Below, one piece after another: positions 1-5,207 of a stretch of DNA of 5,256 bases (position 1 is its first letter; each line of letters opens with the position of its first letter). The notes under the pieces were generated by a model, which saw only the letters and a list, made by a program, of their open reading frames with translations, was not told the DNA's origin and ran no database searches. The position numbers were made by a program, and so were the translations under genes. The DNA lies in the NCBI GenBank assembly GCA_030622705.1, contig JAUXFU010000074.1, positions 1 through 5,256 of the forward strand, written 5' to 3'. Origin of the DNA: Candidatus Omnitrophota bacterium. Lineage in GTDB: Bacteria > Omnitrophota > Koll11 > Gygaellales > JAHJCI01.

Positions 1-1029
1 TACATTACCTTTCGTGCGGCGATGGCTGCCTTTACCGCGTTTATAATTAGCCTGATATTTTATCCTTTATTAATCCGTAAATTAACAGCAGCTAAAATTG
101 GGGAAAATATCAGGAAGGAAGAAAGCGCCGATTTATTCAATTTACATCAGGTTAAACAGGGCACACCTACAATGGGTGGAATATTAATCTTAATTGCAAT
201 TTTAATATCTACTTTGCTCTGGGCGGATATTACCAGTCATTATATTCTGCTTAGCATTTTTGTTTTGTTGTGGTTAGGCATTACCGGCTTTATCGATGAC
301 TATATAAAACAAACCAGGAAGCAGTCTAAGGGTCTTGCGGCTCGCTCAAAATTAATTAGCCAGGTTATACTCGGTTTGTTAGTTGGGGTGTTTCTGTTTT
401 TAAGCCCGCAGTTTACAACGCAGCTCGACATTCCTTTTTTAAAGCAAGCCTATTTAGACCTCGGTATATTTTATATTCTTGTTGTAATTTTGGTACTTTG
501 CGGTACCTCTAATGCGGTAAACCTGACTGACGGTTTAGATGGTTTGGCTATCGGTACCGTAATTATGGTTGCTTTGAGTTTCTCTGTTTTAAGTTATATT
601 TCAGGGCATATCACTTTTAGCCAGTACTTATTTATTCCTTATATAGAAGGCAGCTCAGAGCTGACCGTTTTTTGTGCGAGCATTGTCGGTGCGGGGGTCG
701 GTTTTTTATGGTTTAACTGTTATCCCGCATCTATATTTATGGGTGATGTGGGCTCTTTGCCTTTAGGCGGGGCATTGGGGATGGTGGCACTATTAATTAA
801 AAAAGAAATGCTTTTAGTGATTGTCGGCGGGGTATTTGTAGCTGAGGCAGTATCCGTAATCCTGCAGGTCGCCTCTTTCAAGTTACGGGGGAAACGTATT
901 TTTAAGATTGCTCCTTTACATCATCATCTGCAATTTATCGGTTGGCCGGAGTCTAAAGTAATTGTGCGGTTCTGGATAATTGCCGCACTGTTGGCAATTT
1001 TGACATTGGTAACGCTGAAGATTAGGTAA
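1..1029 (+). CDS. mraY: Phospho-N-acetylmuramoyl-pentapeptide transferase MraY, 5'-partial
   Basis: Polytopic membrane enzyme that transfers phospho-MurNAc-pentapeptide from UDP to undecaprenyl phosphate on the inner face of the membrane, making lipid I. The frame is open from base 1 (Tyr-Ile-Thr-Phe-Arg, the usual MraY N-terminal YxTFR motif), so the real start lies upstream. The ATG at 22 is internal. About 20 residues appear to be missing compared with the roughly 360 aa usual for the family. Counting from base 1, visible motifs are GTPTMGG (54-60), the acidic pair IDDY (Asp99, Asp100), NAVNLTDGLDGLA (171-183), FMGDVGS with the catalytic-site Asp249, and the PLHHH stretch (His307-309) followed by GWPE. 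Hydrophobic segments run throughout, ending in a short ...TLKIR tail as in other MraY proteins. It ends in TAA; 136 bp of palindromic DNA separate it from murD. Identification is secure. Confidence 0.97.
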   Translation, partial: YITFRAAMAAFTAFIISLIFYPLLIRKLTAAKIGENIRKEESADLFNLHQVKQGTPTMGGILILIAILISTLLWADITSHYILLSIFVLLWLGITGFIDDYIKQTRKQSKGLAARSKLISQVILGLLVGVFLFLSPQFTTQLDIPFLKQAYLDLGIFYILVVILVLCGTSNAVNLTDGLDGLAIGTVIMVALSFSVLSYISGHITFSQYLFIPYIEGSSELTVFCASIVGAGVGFLWFNCYPASIFMGDVGSLPLGGALGMVALLIKKEMLLVIVGGVFVAEAVSVILQVASFKLRGKRIFKIAPLHHHLQFIGWPESKVIVRFWIIAALLAILTLVTLKIR

Positions 1030-1035
1030 ATGAAG

Positions 1036-1074
1036 ACATAGCTTATGTCGCTCTACGAGCGACATAAGCTATGT
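1036..1074. repeat. Perfect hairpin, 18-bp arms, 3-nt loop
   Basis: The arm ACATAGCTTATGTCGCTC (1036-1053) is matched perfectly by its reverse complement at 1057-1074, with the loop TAC. The left arm is itself palindromic (GACATA-GCT-TATGTC, 1035-1049), so alternative folds exist. It begins 7 bp after the mraY stop. There is no T-run on either side, so it does not look like an intrinsic terminator. It could be a REP-like element, an RNA processing site or a cruciform-forming site; the sequence alone does not decide. Confidence 0.85.
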
Positions 1075-1084
1075 GTCCGAACTT

Positions 1085-1129
1085 ACCCAGCACTAATTTC
1101 GAGCTTTGAACTCGAAATTAGTGCTGGGT
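1085..1129. repeat. Perfect hairpin, 19-bp arms, 7-nt loop
   Basis: The arm ACCCAGCACTAATTTCGAG (1085-1103) is matched perfectly by its reverse complement at 1111-1129 around the loop CTTTGAA. Its sequence is unrelated to the hairpin 10 bp upstream. No T-run follows it. A TTG in the loop (1106) opens the longest possible murD frame, but that start would sit inside the hairpin and add 20 unconserved residues, so it is unlikely to be used. Confidence 0.87.
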
Positions 1130-1165
1130 CAATTCGCCCTGCACCATATGGAGCAGGGCTCATTG
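1130..1165. promoter_or_regulatory. Palindrome covering the murD ribosome binding site
   Basis: This imperfect 36-bp palindrome ends at the base just before the preferred murD ATG (1166). From outside in: CAAT (1130-1133) pairs with ATTG (1162-1165), a 2-nt mismatch follows, GCCCTGC (1136-1142) pairs with GCAGGGC (1153-1159), then an A/A mismatch, and the centre is the perfect 8-bp palindrome CCATATGG (1144-1151). The likely Shine-Dalgarno AGGG (1155-1158) lies in the stem, so folding in mRNA would hide it. Whether this regulates murD translation is inference. Confidence 0.7.
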
Positions 1166-2416
1166 ATGATTAATCAGGATTATTTCAAAAACAAAAATAT
1201 TACTGTTGTAGGCTTAGGTATCAGTGGTTTTGCCTGCGCGAGGCTTTTATATAATCTCGGCGCGCAGGTTAGTATTACCGAGAAAAACAAGAATTCCCGG
1301 GTTATGGATTATGCTCAGAGGTTACCTTTTTTGGTCAATCAGGAATTAGGCAGGCATACCTGTGAGTTCATCCGCGGTAGGGATTTGATTGTTACCAGCC
1401 CCGGGATAGACGGGAAAAGTCAGCCTTTGGCTTGGGCAAGAGAGTTTGGTATACCGGTAATCAGTGAAATCGAGTGCGCCTGGATTCTTTGCCCGGCAAC
1501 CGTAATTGCGGTTACCGGTACAAATGGCAAGACTACAACCACTACCTTAATCGGCAGGGTATTAGAAGCAACGGGGCGAAAAGCATTTATTCTGGGTAAT
1601 ATCGGCACTCCTTTTTCCGCCCAGGTCGAGAGGATAGAGAGAGAGGACTTTGTTTCGTTAGAGGTCAGCTCATTTCAACTGGAAACAATAAGGGCGTTTA
1701 AACCAAAGGTTTCGGTAATATTAAACTTTACCCCTGATCATTTAGACAGATATCAGGATTTATCCGGGTACTTGTCGGCAAAATCCCGTATATTTATGAA
1801 TCAGGATGAGTCTGATTATTTAATTTTAAACCGTGATGACCAGCAAGTTAAGGAATTAGCCGGGAAATCAAAGGCGCAGGTTATCTATTTTGATGGCAGC
1901 AAGTTTCCTAATTTTGCTGCGGTAAAGGCCGTTGCTTCAGTATTTCAGATAGATCCGGATTTATGCTCAGATGTTCTTTGCGCATTCAGAGGTTTACCCC
2001 ACCGCATGGAAAGGATATTTAAGTTTAAGGGCAGGGAGTTTATTAATGATTCTAAAGCAACCAATCCTGACGCTGCTGCTTTTGCCCTGCGTGGAATTAA
2101 CAAGCCGGTTATTCTTATAGCGGGTGGCAGGGATAAAGGTTTTGATTTTTCTGATATTCAGGATTTAATCTGCCGGAGAGCAAAAACCCTGATTATCATC
2201 GGCGAGGCGAAAGAAAAAATAAGGCAAATTTTTCAAAAAAGAGTACCTTTAATAGAAGCCGCCGACTTAGCAGAAGCGGTTAAGCTTGCCTTTAAGCACT
2301 CCAGGGAAGGGGATTGTATTCTCCTTTCGCCGATGTGCTCGAGTTTTGATATGTTCAGAGATTACAAGCACAGGGGAGAGGTGTTTAAGCAGGCAGTGGA
2401 AAGTTTAGTTCGTTAG
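1166..2416 (+). CDS. murD: UDP-N-acetylmuramoyl-L-alanine--D-glutamate ligase MurD
   Basis: Cytoplasmic ATP-dependent Mur ligase that adds D-glutamate to UDP-MurNAc-L-alanine. The ATG at 1166 is chosen because it puts 13 residues before the N-terminal nucleotide-binding motif VVGLGISG (14-21), as in known MurD proteins, and has AGGG 7 nt upstream. TTG 1163 and ATG 1148 are in-frame alternatives; TTG 1106 lies in a hairpin loop. From 1166 the protein is 416 aa. Motifs: ATP-binding P-loop TGTNGKTT (117-124), LEVSSFQLE (165-173), NFTPDHLDR (187-195), the AKSRI lysine (Lys206, matching the carbamylated lysine of Mur ligases), LPHRME (277-282), NDSKATN (294-300), GGRDKG (320-325), and the C-terminal LLSPMCSSFDMF. 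The stop TAG falls within the first unit of a 9-bp tandem array. There is no sign of damage. Confidence 0.96.
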   Translation: MINQDYFKNKNITVVGLGISGFACARLLYNLGAQVSITEKNKNSRVMDYAQRLPFLVNQELGRHTCEFIRGRDLIVTSPGIDGKSQPLAWAREFGIPVISEIECAWILCPATVIAVTGTNGKTTTTTLIGRVLEATGRKAFILGNIGTPFSAQVERIEREDFVSLEVSSFQLETIRAFKPKVSVILNFTPDHLDRYQDLSGYLSAKSRIFMNQDESDYLILNRDDQQVKELAGKSKAQVIYFDGSKFPNFAAVKAVASVFQIDPDLCSDVLCAFRGLPHRMERIFKFKGREFINDSKATNPDAAAFALRGINKPVILIAGGRDKGFDFSDIQDLICRRAKTLIIIGEAKEKIRQIFQKRVPLIEAADLAEAVKLAFKHSREGDCILLSPMCSSFDMFRDYKHRGEVFKQAVESLVR

Positions 2417-2491
2417 TTCCGTTAGGCTCGTTAGTTCCGTTATTCCCATTACTCTCGTTATTCCCGTTAGGCTCGTTATGTCCGTTACTCT
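2411..2491. repeat. 9-bp tandem array, nine units, consensus CGTTANKYY
   Basis: Nine contiguous 9-bp units with no indels: CGTTAGTTC, CGTTAGGCT, CGTTAGTTC, CGTTATTCC, CATTACTCT, CGTTATTCC, CGTTAGGCT, CGTTATGTC, CGTTACTCT. The core CGTTA is constant apart from one base in unit 5; the last two positions are always pyrimidines. The variable tails recur in the pattern A B A C D C B E D. Looser CGTT words continue to about 2510. The first unit includes the last murD codon (CGT) and stop (TAG), so the array abuts and partly encodes the gene end. Its function is unknown. Confidence 0.9.
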
Positions 2492-2512
2492 CGTTTTTTG
2501 TTCGTTGGGTTT

Positions 2513-2528
2513 GTTAATACGTTAATAC
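2513..2528. repeat. Two tandem copies of GTTAATAC just before ftsW
   Basis: The 8-bp word GTTAATAC occurs twice in tandem and ends 3 bp before the ftsW ATG. It occupies the place where a Shine-Dalgarno would be expected, and no purine-rich one is present. It may be a decayed edge of the CGTTA array. Confidence 0.7.
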
Positions 2529-2531
2529 TCT

Positions 2532-3623
2532 ATGCGACAGACAAGAATTCATATATTAATCATCACGATTATCTTAATCTGTATCGGTATAGTGATGATA
2601 TATAGTACGACAAGTATCTATGCGCAGGAGAAATTTAATGACGAACTGTTTTTTTTAAAGAAACATCTATTTTTTTTATTTATCGGCTCTATTTTCTTTG
2701 CTTTGGTTTTGAGCATTGATTATAAAATACTTAGAACTTTTTCCAGGCCTCTGTTAATGTTTACACTTTTTTTGCTTGTTCTGGTATTAATTCCCGGCAT
2801 TGGTTGTTCGGTCGCAGGTGCCAGGCGCTGGTTTAGATTAGGCAGTTTTAGTTTTCAGCCTTCAGCGATGGCAAATATGGTTTTGATTATCTATGCAGCC
2901 GATTTTATCAACCGTAAACAAGATCGAATAGAAGATTTCGTTAGCGGTTTTTTACCGCTGCTATTGGTTTCAGGGCTGGTTTGTGGCCTTGTTTTTCTTC
3001 AGCCTGATCTGGGAACTGCCTTGGCGATATTCATCGCGATTATGCTTTTGTTGTATATCGGCGGGGCTTCAGTTTCTTATTTATTGTTTACTTTAGCTAC
3101 CTCGGTGCCCGTGCTTTGTGTTATGATATTCAGCGCTCCTTACAGGCGCTCACGGATATTAGCTTTTTTAAATCCTTGGGCTGATCCTGCGGGCAGCGGT
3201 TTTCAAATTATACAATCTCAGATTGCTCTTGGTTCCGGTGGATTCTTTGGTTTAGGATTAGGCGCAAGCCGCCAGAAGCTCTTTTTTCTTCCTGCCGCGC
3301 ATACTGATTTCATCTTTTCGATTATCGGAGAGGAGATAGGTTTCTTTGGAATTAGCGGCGTAATTCTGCTTTTTATACTTCTTTTATTTTGTGTTTCAAA
3401 GGTAGTGAAAAATTGTTCTGAGCCGTTTGGCTATTATTTGGGCTTAGGGTTGATTCTTTCGTTTTTATTAAGGGCGTTTATAAATATTGCGGTTGTTTGC
3501 GGGGTAGTGCCTACTAAGGGGTTACCTCTTCCGTTTATCAGTTACGGCGGATCTTCTTTGATCTTTGATATGATTAGCATCGCCCTGATTTTAAATATTG
3601 CCAGAACCTCCGAGCAATTCTAA
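2532..3623 (+). CDS. ftsW: SEDS-family septal peptidoglycan polymerase FtsW
   Basis: Polytopic membrane glycosyltransferase that polymerises lipid II during division, normally together with a class B penicillin-binding protein. It is 363 aa with about ten hydrophobic segments. The ATG at 2532 is the first start after an in-frame TAA at 2523; it has no recognisable Shine-Dalgarno. Visible SEDS motifs are GARRW (96-100), QPDLGTA (147-153), LNPWADP (213-219), a GLGLGASRQKL stretch (240-250), AHTDFIF with Asp259 at the family's catalytic position, GEE (266-268), and PTKGLPLPFISYGGSS (327-342). Two usual features differ. The motif normally read QPSExxK is QPSAMAN here (Ala112, Asn115), so both charged residues are absent; and LPE before AHTD is LPA (Ala255). 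The place between murD and murG favours FtsW over RodA or SpoVE, which share the fold. The sequence cannot show whether the substitutions affect activity. Confidence 0.93.
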   Translation: MRQTRIHILIITIILICIGIVMIYSTTSIYAQEKFNDELFFLKKHLFFLFIGSIFFALVLSIDYKILRTFSRPLLMFTLFLLVLVLIPGIGCSVAGARRWFRLGSFSFQPSAMANMVLIIYAADFINRKQDRIEDFVSGFLPLLLVSGLVCGLVFLQPDLGTALAIFIAIMLLLYIGGASVSYLLFTLATSVPVLCVMIFSAPYRRSRILAFLNPWADPAGSGFQIIQSQIALGSGGFFGLGLGASRQKLFFLPAAHTDFIFSIIGEEIGFFGISGVILLFILLLFCVSKVVKNCSEPFGYYLGLGLILSFLLRAFINIAVVCGVVPTKGLPLPFISYGGSSLIFDMISIALILNIARTSEQF

Positions 3624-3632
3624 ATTCAGATA

Positions 3633-3645
3633 GAATTATACACAA
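3633..3645. repeat. Left copy of 13-bp flanking direct repeat
   Basis: GAATTATACACAA matches GAATTATACATAA at 4021-4033 in 12 of 13 positions. The pair brackets the repeat-derived part of the ftsW-murG gap and resembles a decayed target-site duplication. In AT-rich DNA a chance match is possible. Confidence 0.45.
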
Positions 3646-3659
3646 AATTCAGGTTTTAA

Positions 3660-3732
3660 TATAGAATTTACCGAATTTATGCTCCGGAAACTTGCTGAAA
3701 ATCGTACCAGGAGTTAACTGTGCCGAATAGAA
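3660..3732 (+). repeat. Dispersed head module, copy A, with Shine-Dalgarno and GTG
   Basis: This stretch aligns without gaps to 5184-5256, with 62 of 73 identical positions; most differences are transitions, and the last 25 bases (3708-3732) are identical. It carries a -10-like TATGCT (3678-3683) with a weak -35-like TTAATA (3656-3661) 16 bp upstream, then AGGAG (3709-3713), a 6-nt spacer and GTG (3720). The spacer region forms the 8-bp palindrome AGTTAACT (3712-3719). Homology may continue past 3732, but copy B is cut off there by the window. No known element family is recognised. Confidence 0.85.
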
Positions 3733-4067
3733 TGAATCCAACAGTTTTTTCGCTCAGAGGCGATTTTTTCACGCCAAAGGTCTTTCGCTCTTTGGTGGCT
3801 GCGGAACTCGTCCGTCGGCTTTCGCCAGGACGGACTCAAACACCCTCGCCATCCGAATGTTTCCACGTTCGGATTCCCTCACAGCGAAAGCTGCTTTGCC
3901 TAAAATCACCATTCGCGAAAAAACCGTCAGATTCATTCCACACGATTTTGCGTAAATCCGTGGTCATCCGTGAACAAAATCCGTGGACATCCGTGATTAA
4001 CACAGAAGTTGCAATTTTTGGAATTATACATAAGACAAGGGTAGTTCCTGATTTTATTAAGATATGA
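3720..4067 (+). CDS. Repeat-encoded leader ORF of unknown function, ending on the murG start
   Basis: A 115-codon frame starting at GTG 3720, with AGGAG six bases upstream, the clearest ribosome binding site in the window. Its TGA stop (4065-4067) overlaps the murG ATG (4064-4066) as ATGA, a layout typical of translational coupling. The product is rich in Arg, Lys, Ser and Pro, with no recognised domain, signal peptide or membrane segment. Much of it is encoded by hairpins and by the 20-bp direct repeats, and the frame differs between those two copies (period 23). It therefore looks like translated repeat DNA rather than a conserved protein. It may matter as a ribosome loader for murG, or be fortuitous. 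Confidence 0.25.
   Translation: MPNRMNPTVFSLRGDFFTPKVFRSLVAAELVRRLSPGRTQTPSPSECFHVRIPSQRKLLCLKSPFAKKPSDSFHTILRKSVVIREQNPWTSVINTEVAIFGIIHKTRVVPDFIKI
3750..3893 (+). other. Run of small hairpins inside the ftsW-murG element
   Basis: Five short inverted repeats lie in succession. TCGC/GCGA (3750-3753, 3760-3763) is followed by T6. CGCCAAAG/CTTTGGTG (3772-3779, 3790-3797) has one G-U pair. GTCCGTC/GACGGAC (3810-3816, 3829-3835) has an inner GGC/GCC around TTTC. ATCCGAATGT/ACGTTCGGAT (3851-3860, 3865-3874) has one G-U pair and the loop TTCC. CAGC-GAAA-GCTG (3882-3893) has a GNRA-type loop. Together they suggest a structured RNA or a palindrome-rich mobile element. No known ncRNA family is recognised. 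Confidence 0.55.
3954..3996. repeat. Two 20-bp direct repeats, period 23 bp
   Basis: AAATCCGTGGTCATCCGTGA (3954-3973) and AAATCCGTGGACATCCGTGA (3977-3996) differ at one base. Each contains ATCCGTG twice, so the block carries four copies of that word. A third, degenerate copy (17 of 20) lies just after murG at 5160-5179, tying this block to the same repeat family. Confidence 0.9.
4021..4033. repeat. Right copy of 13-bp flanking direct repeat
   Basis: GAATTATACATAA, matching 3633-3645 at 12 of 13 positions, 375 bp further on. It closes the repeat-derived part of the gap; about 30 bp of unremarkable AT-rich DNA remain before murG. Confidence 0.45.
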
Positions 4068-5158
4068 AAATACTTATTGCCTGCGGCGGGACAGGCGGAC
4101 ATATATTTCCCGGATTAAGTTTGTATAATAGTTTAAAAAAAAGGCAAAACCCAAAAGATATACTCTTGGTGTTAGATAAAAGGGCAATTTCTTCTTCGGT
4201 TATTTCAGGGCAGTATCCTTATGTTTGTCTTTCGCTTGCTCCGATAAGATTTAAATTCGATTTACAAAGTGCCACTATTGTATTAGAATTAATAAGAGGG
4301 ATTCTTGAGACTCTTAGGCTTGTTTTAAGGTTTAGGCCTGATGTGGTTGTTGGGTTTGGCGGATACGCAAGTTTCCTTCCCGTATTTTTCGCCAGCCTTT
4401 TTAGAAAAAAGACTGTAATCCATGAACAGAATGTTTCTTTTGGGCTGGCCAATCGGATACTCGCTAATTTTGTTGATAAGATAGCGATTAGTTTTCCCCG
4501 GACAGGTAATTATTGTTCAGGGAAATCGTTGAAAATATTTTCCGACAAGCTAAAATTTACCGGTAATCCCTTAAGGCAGGATTTAGTCCGGATAGAAAAG
4601 GCCCGTGCCCGCGAATGTTTGGGTTTATCTGAGGATAAATTTACCATTTTGGTAATGGGAGGCAGCCAGGGGGCGCGTAACATAAATACGACTTTTATTA
4701 AAGCGGTTGGTTTAATCAAAAATAAACGGGATGTTCAGGTTATTCATCTTTGCGGCGAATCTGACCGGCGTTTTTTAGAAATAGGTTATAAGGATCTAGA
4801 GGTTAAGGCAGGCATATTTAGTTTTTTTAACTCGATGGGCTATGCGTATTCAGCAGCGGATATAGTGGTTTCCCGTGCCGGCGCAACAACTATCAGCGAA
4901 ATCGCCTTTTTTGGCCTGCCGGCGATTCTTATACCTTATCCTTATGCGCGCGGACACCAGGTAGAAAACGCTTATTATCTACGCGGGAATAACGCGGCAG
5001 TTCTTATTGAGGAGGAATACCTGAATTCCGGCATTCTTGAGGATAAGATATTGGAGTTATTCAACAGCCCGGGAAAGCGGAACTTGATGAGTCAAAACAT
5101 ATCTGGGCTTTCTTCACCTGATGCAGGCGAGTCTCTGGCGGATTTGGTACTAAGATAA
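4064..5158 (+). CDS. murG: Lipid II synthase MurG (UDP-GlcNAc:lipid I GlcNAc transferase)
   Basis: Peripheral membrane GT-B glycosyltransferase that transfers GlcNAc from UDP-GlcNAc to lipid I, giving lipid II on the cytoplasmic face. It is 364 aa, close to the usual length of about 355. The ATG at 4064 places the glycine-rich loop GGTGGH at residues 8-13, as expected. Other motifs are GFGGYAS (97-103), HEQN (120-123), TGNP (166-169), the second glycine-rich loop GGSQGA (199-204), SRAGATTISE (260-269) and GHQVENA (297-303) of the UDP-GlcNAc site. No Shine-Dalgarno is visible in the 20 bases before the ATG; the only nearby translational signal is the overlapping leader frame ending ATGA. The gene ends in tandem stops TAATAA. 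It is 440 bp from ftsW, a wide gap for this cluster. Identification is secure. Confidence 0.96.
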   Translation: MKILIACGGTGGHIFPGLSLYNSLKKRQNPKDILLVLDKRAISSSVISGQYPYVCLSLAPIRFKFDLQSATIVLELIRGILETLRLVLRFRPDVVVGFGGYASFLPVFFASLFRKKTVIHEQNVSFGLANRILANFVDKIAISFPRTGNYCSGKSLKIFSDKLKFTGNPLRQDLVRIEKARARECLGLSEDKFTILVMGGSQGARNINTTFIKAVGLIKNKRDVQVIHLCGESDRRFLEIGYKDLEVKAGIFSFFNSMGYAYSAADIVVSRAGATTISEIAFFGLPAILIPYPYARGHQVENAYYLRGNNAAVLIEEEYLNSGILEDKILELFNSPGKRNLMSQNISGLSSPDAGESLADLVLR

Positions 5159-5159
5159 T

Positions 5160-5179
5160 AAATCCGAAGTCATCCGCGA
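5160..5179. repeat. Degenerate third copy of the 20-bp repeat
   Basis: AAATCCGAAGTCATCCGCGA matches the 3954-3973 copy at 17 of 20 positions. It starts 2 bp after the murG TAA and overlaps the second stop of the TAATAA pair. It sits 4 bp before the head module copy B, so here the tail motif precedes the head motif. Confidence 0.75.
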
Positions 5180-5207
5180 TTGACATAGAATCGGCGGAAC
5201 TTATGCT
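5180..5207 (+). promoter_or_regulatory. Candidate sigma-70-type promoter in repeat copy B
   Basis: TTGACA (5180-5185), a full match to the -35 consensus, is followed 16 bp later by TATGCT (5202-5207), which matches the -10 consensus at four positions including the first two and the last. It points toward the gene after murG, outside the window. Copy A keeps the same -10 word but has only TTAATA at the -35 place. Promoter activity is inferred from sequence only. Confidence 0.4.

Noticed and set aside
1036..1129. Hairpins after mraY as intrinsic terminators
   Set aside because: Neither is followed by a T-run on either strand, and a terminator inside this operon would be unexpected.
1085..1129. 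Hairpin as an integron attC site
   Set aside because: The arms pair perfectly without the spaced R/L boxes, extrahelical bases or GTTRRRY core expected of attC, and no integrase or cassette is present.
1106..1165. Longer murD starting at TTG 1106 (20 extra residues)
   Set aside because: The start lies in the loop of a perfect hairpin, has no Shine-Dalgarno, and the extra residues are encoded by palindromes; ATG 1166 gives the normal MurD N-terminus.
2411..2491. 9-bp array as a CRISPR
   Set aside because: The units are far too short, with no separate spacers and no cas genes.
3750..3769. Hairpin TCGC/GCGA followed by T6 as a terminator after ftsW
   Set aside because: The stem is only 4 bp with a 6-nt loop, and it lies downstream of the repeat's own start codon; too weak to call.
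4009..4030. TTGCAA and TATACA before murG as a promoter
   Set aside because: The boxes are only 10 bp apart, too close for a sigma-70 promoter.
3836..4102. Minus-strand 88-codon frame across the ftsW-murG gap
   Set aside because: It runs antisense to the murG start and the repeat, has no recognisable motif and no clear ribosome binding site; judged a shadow.
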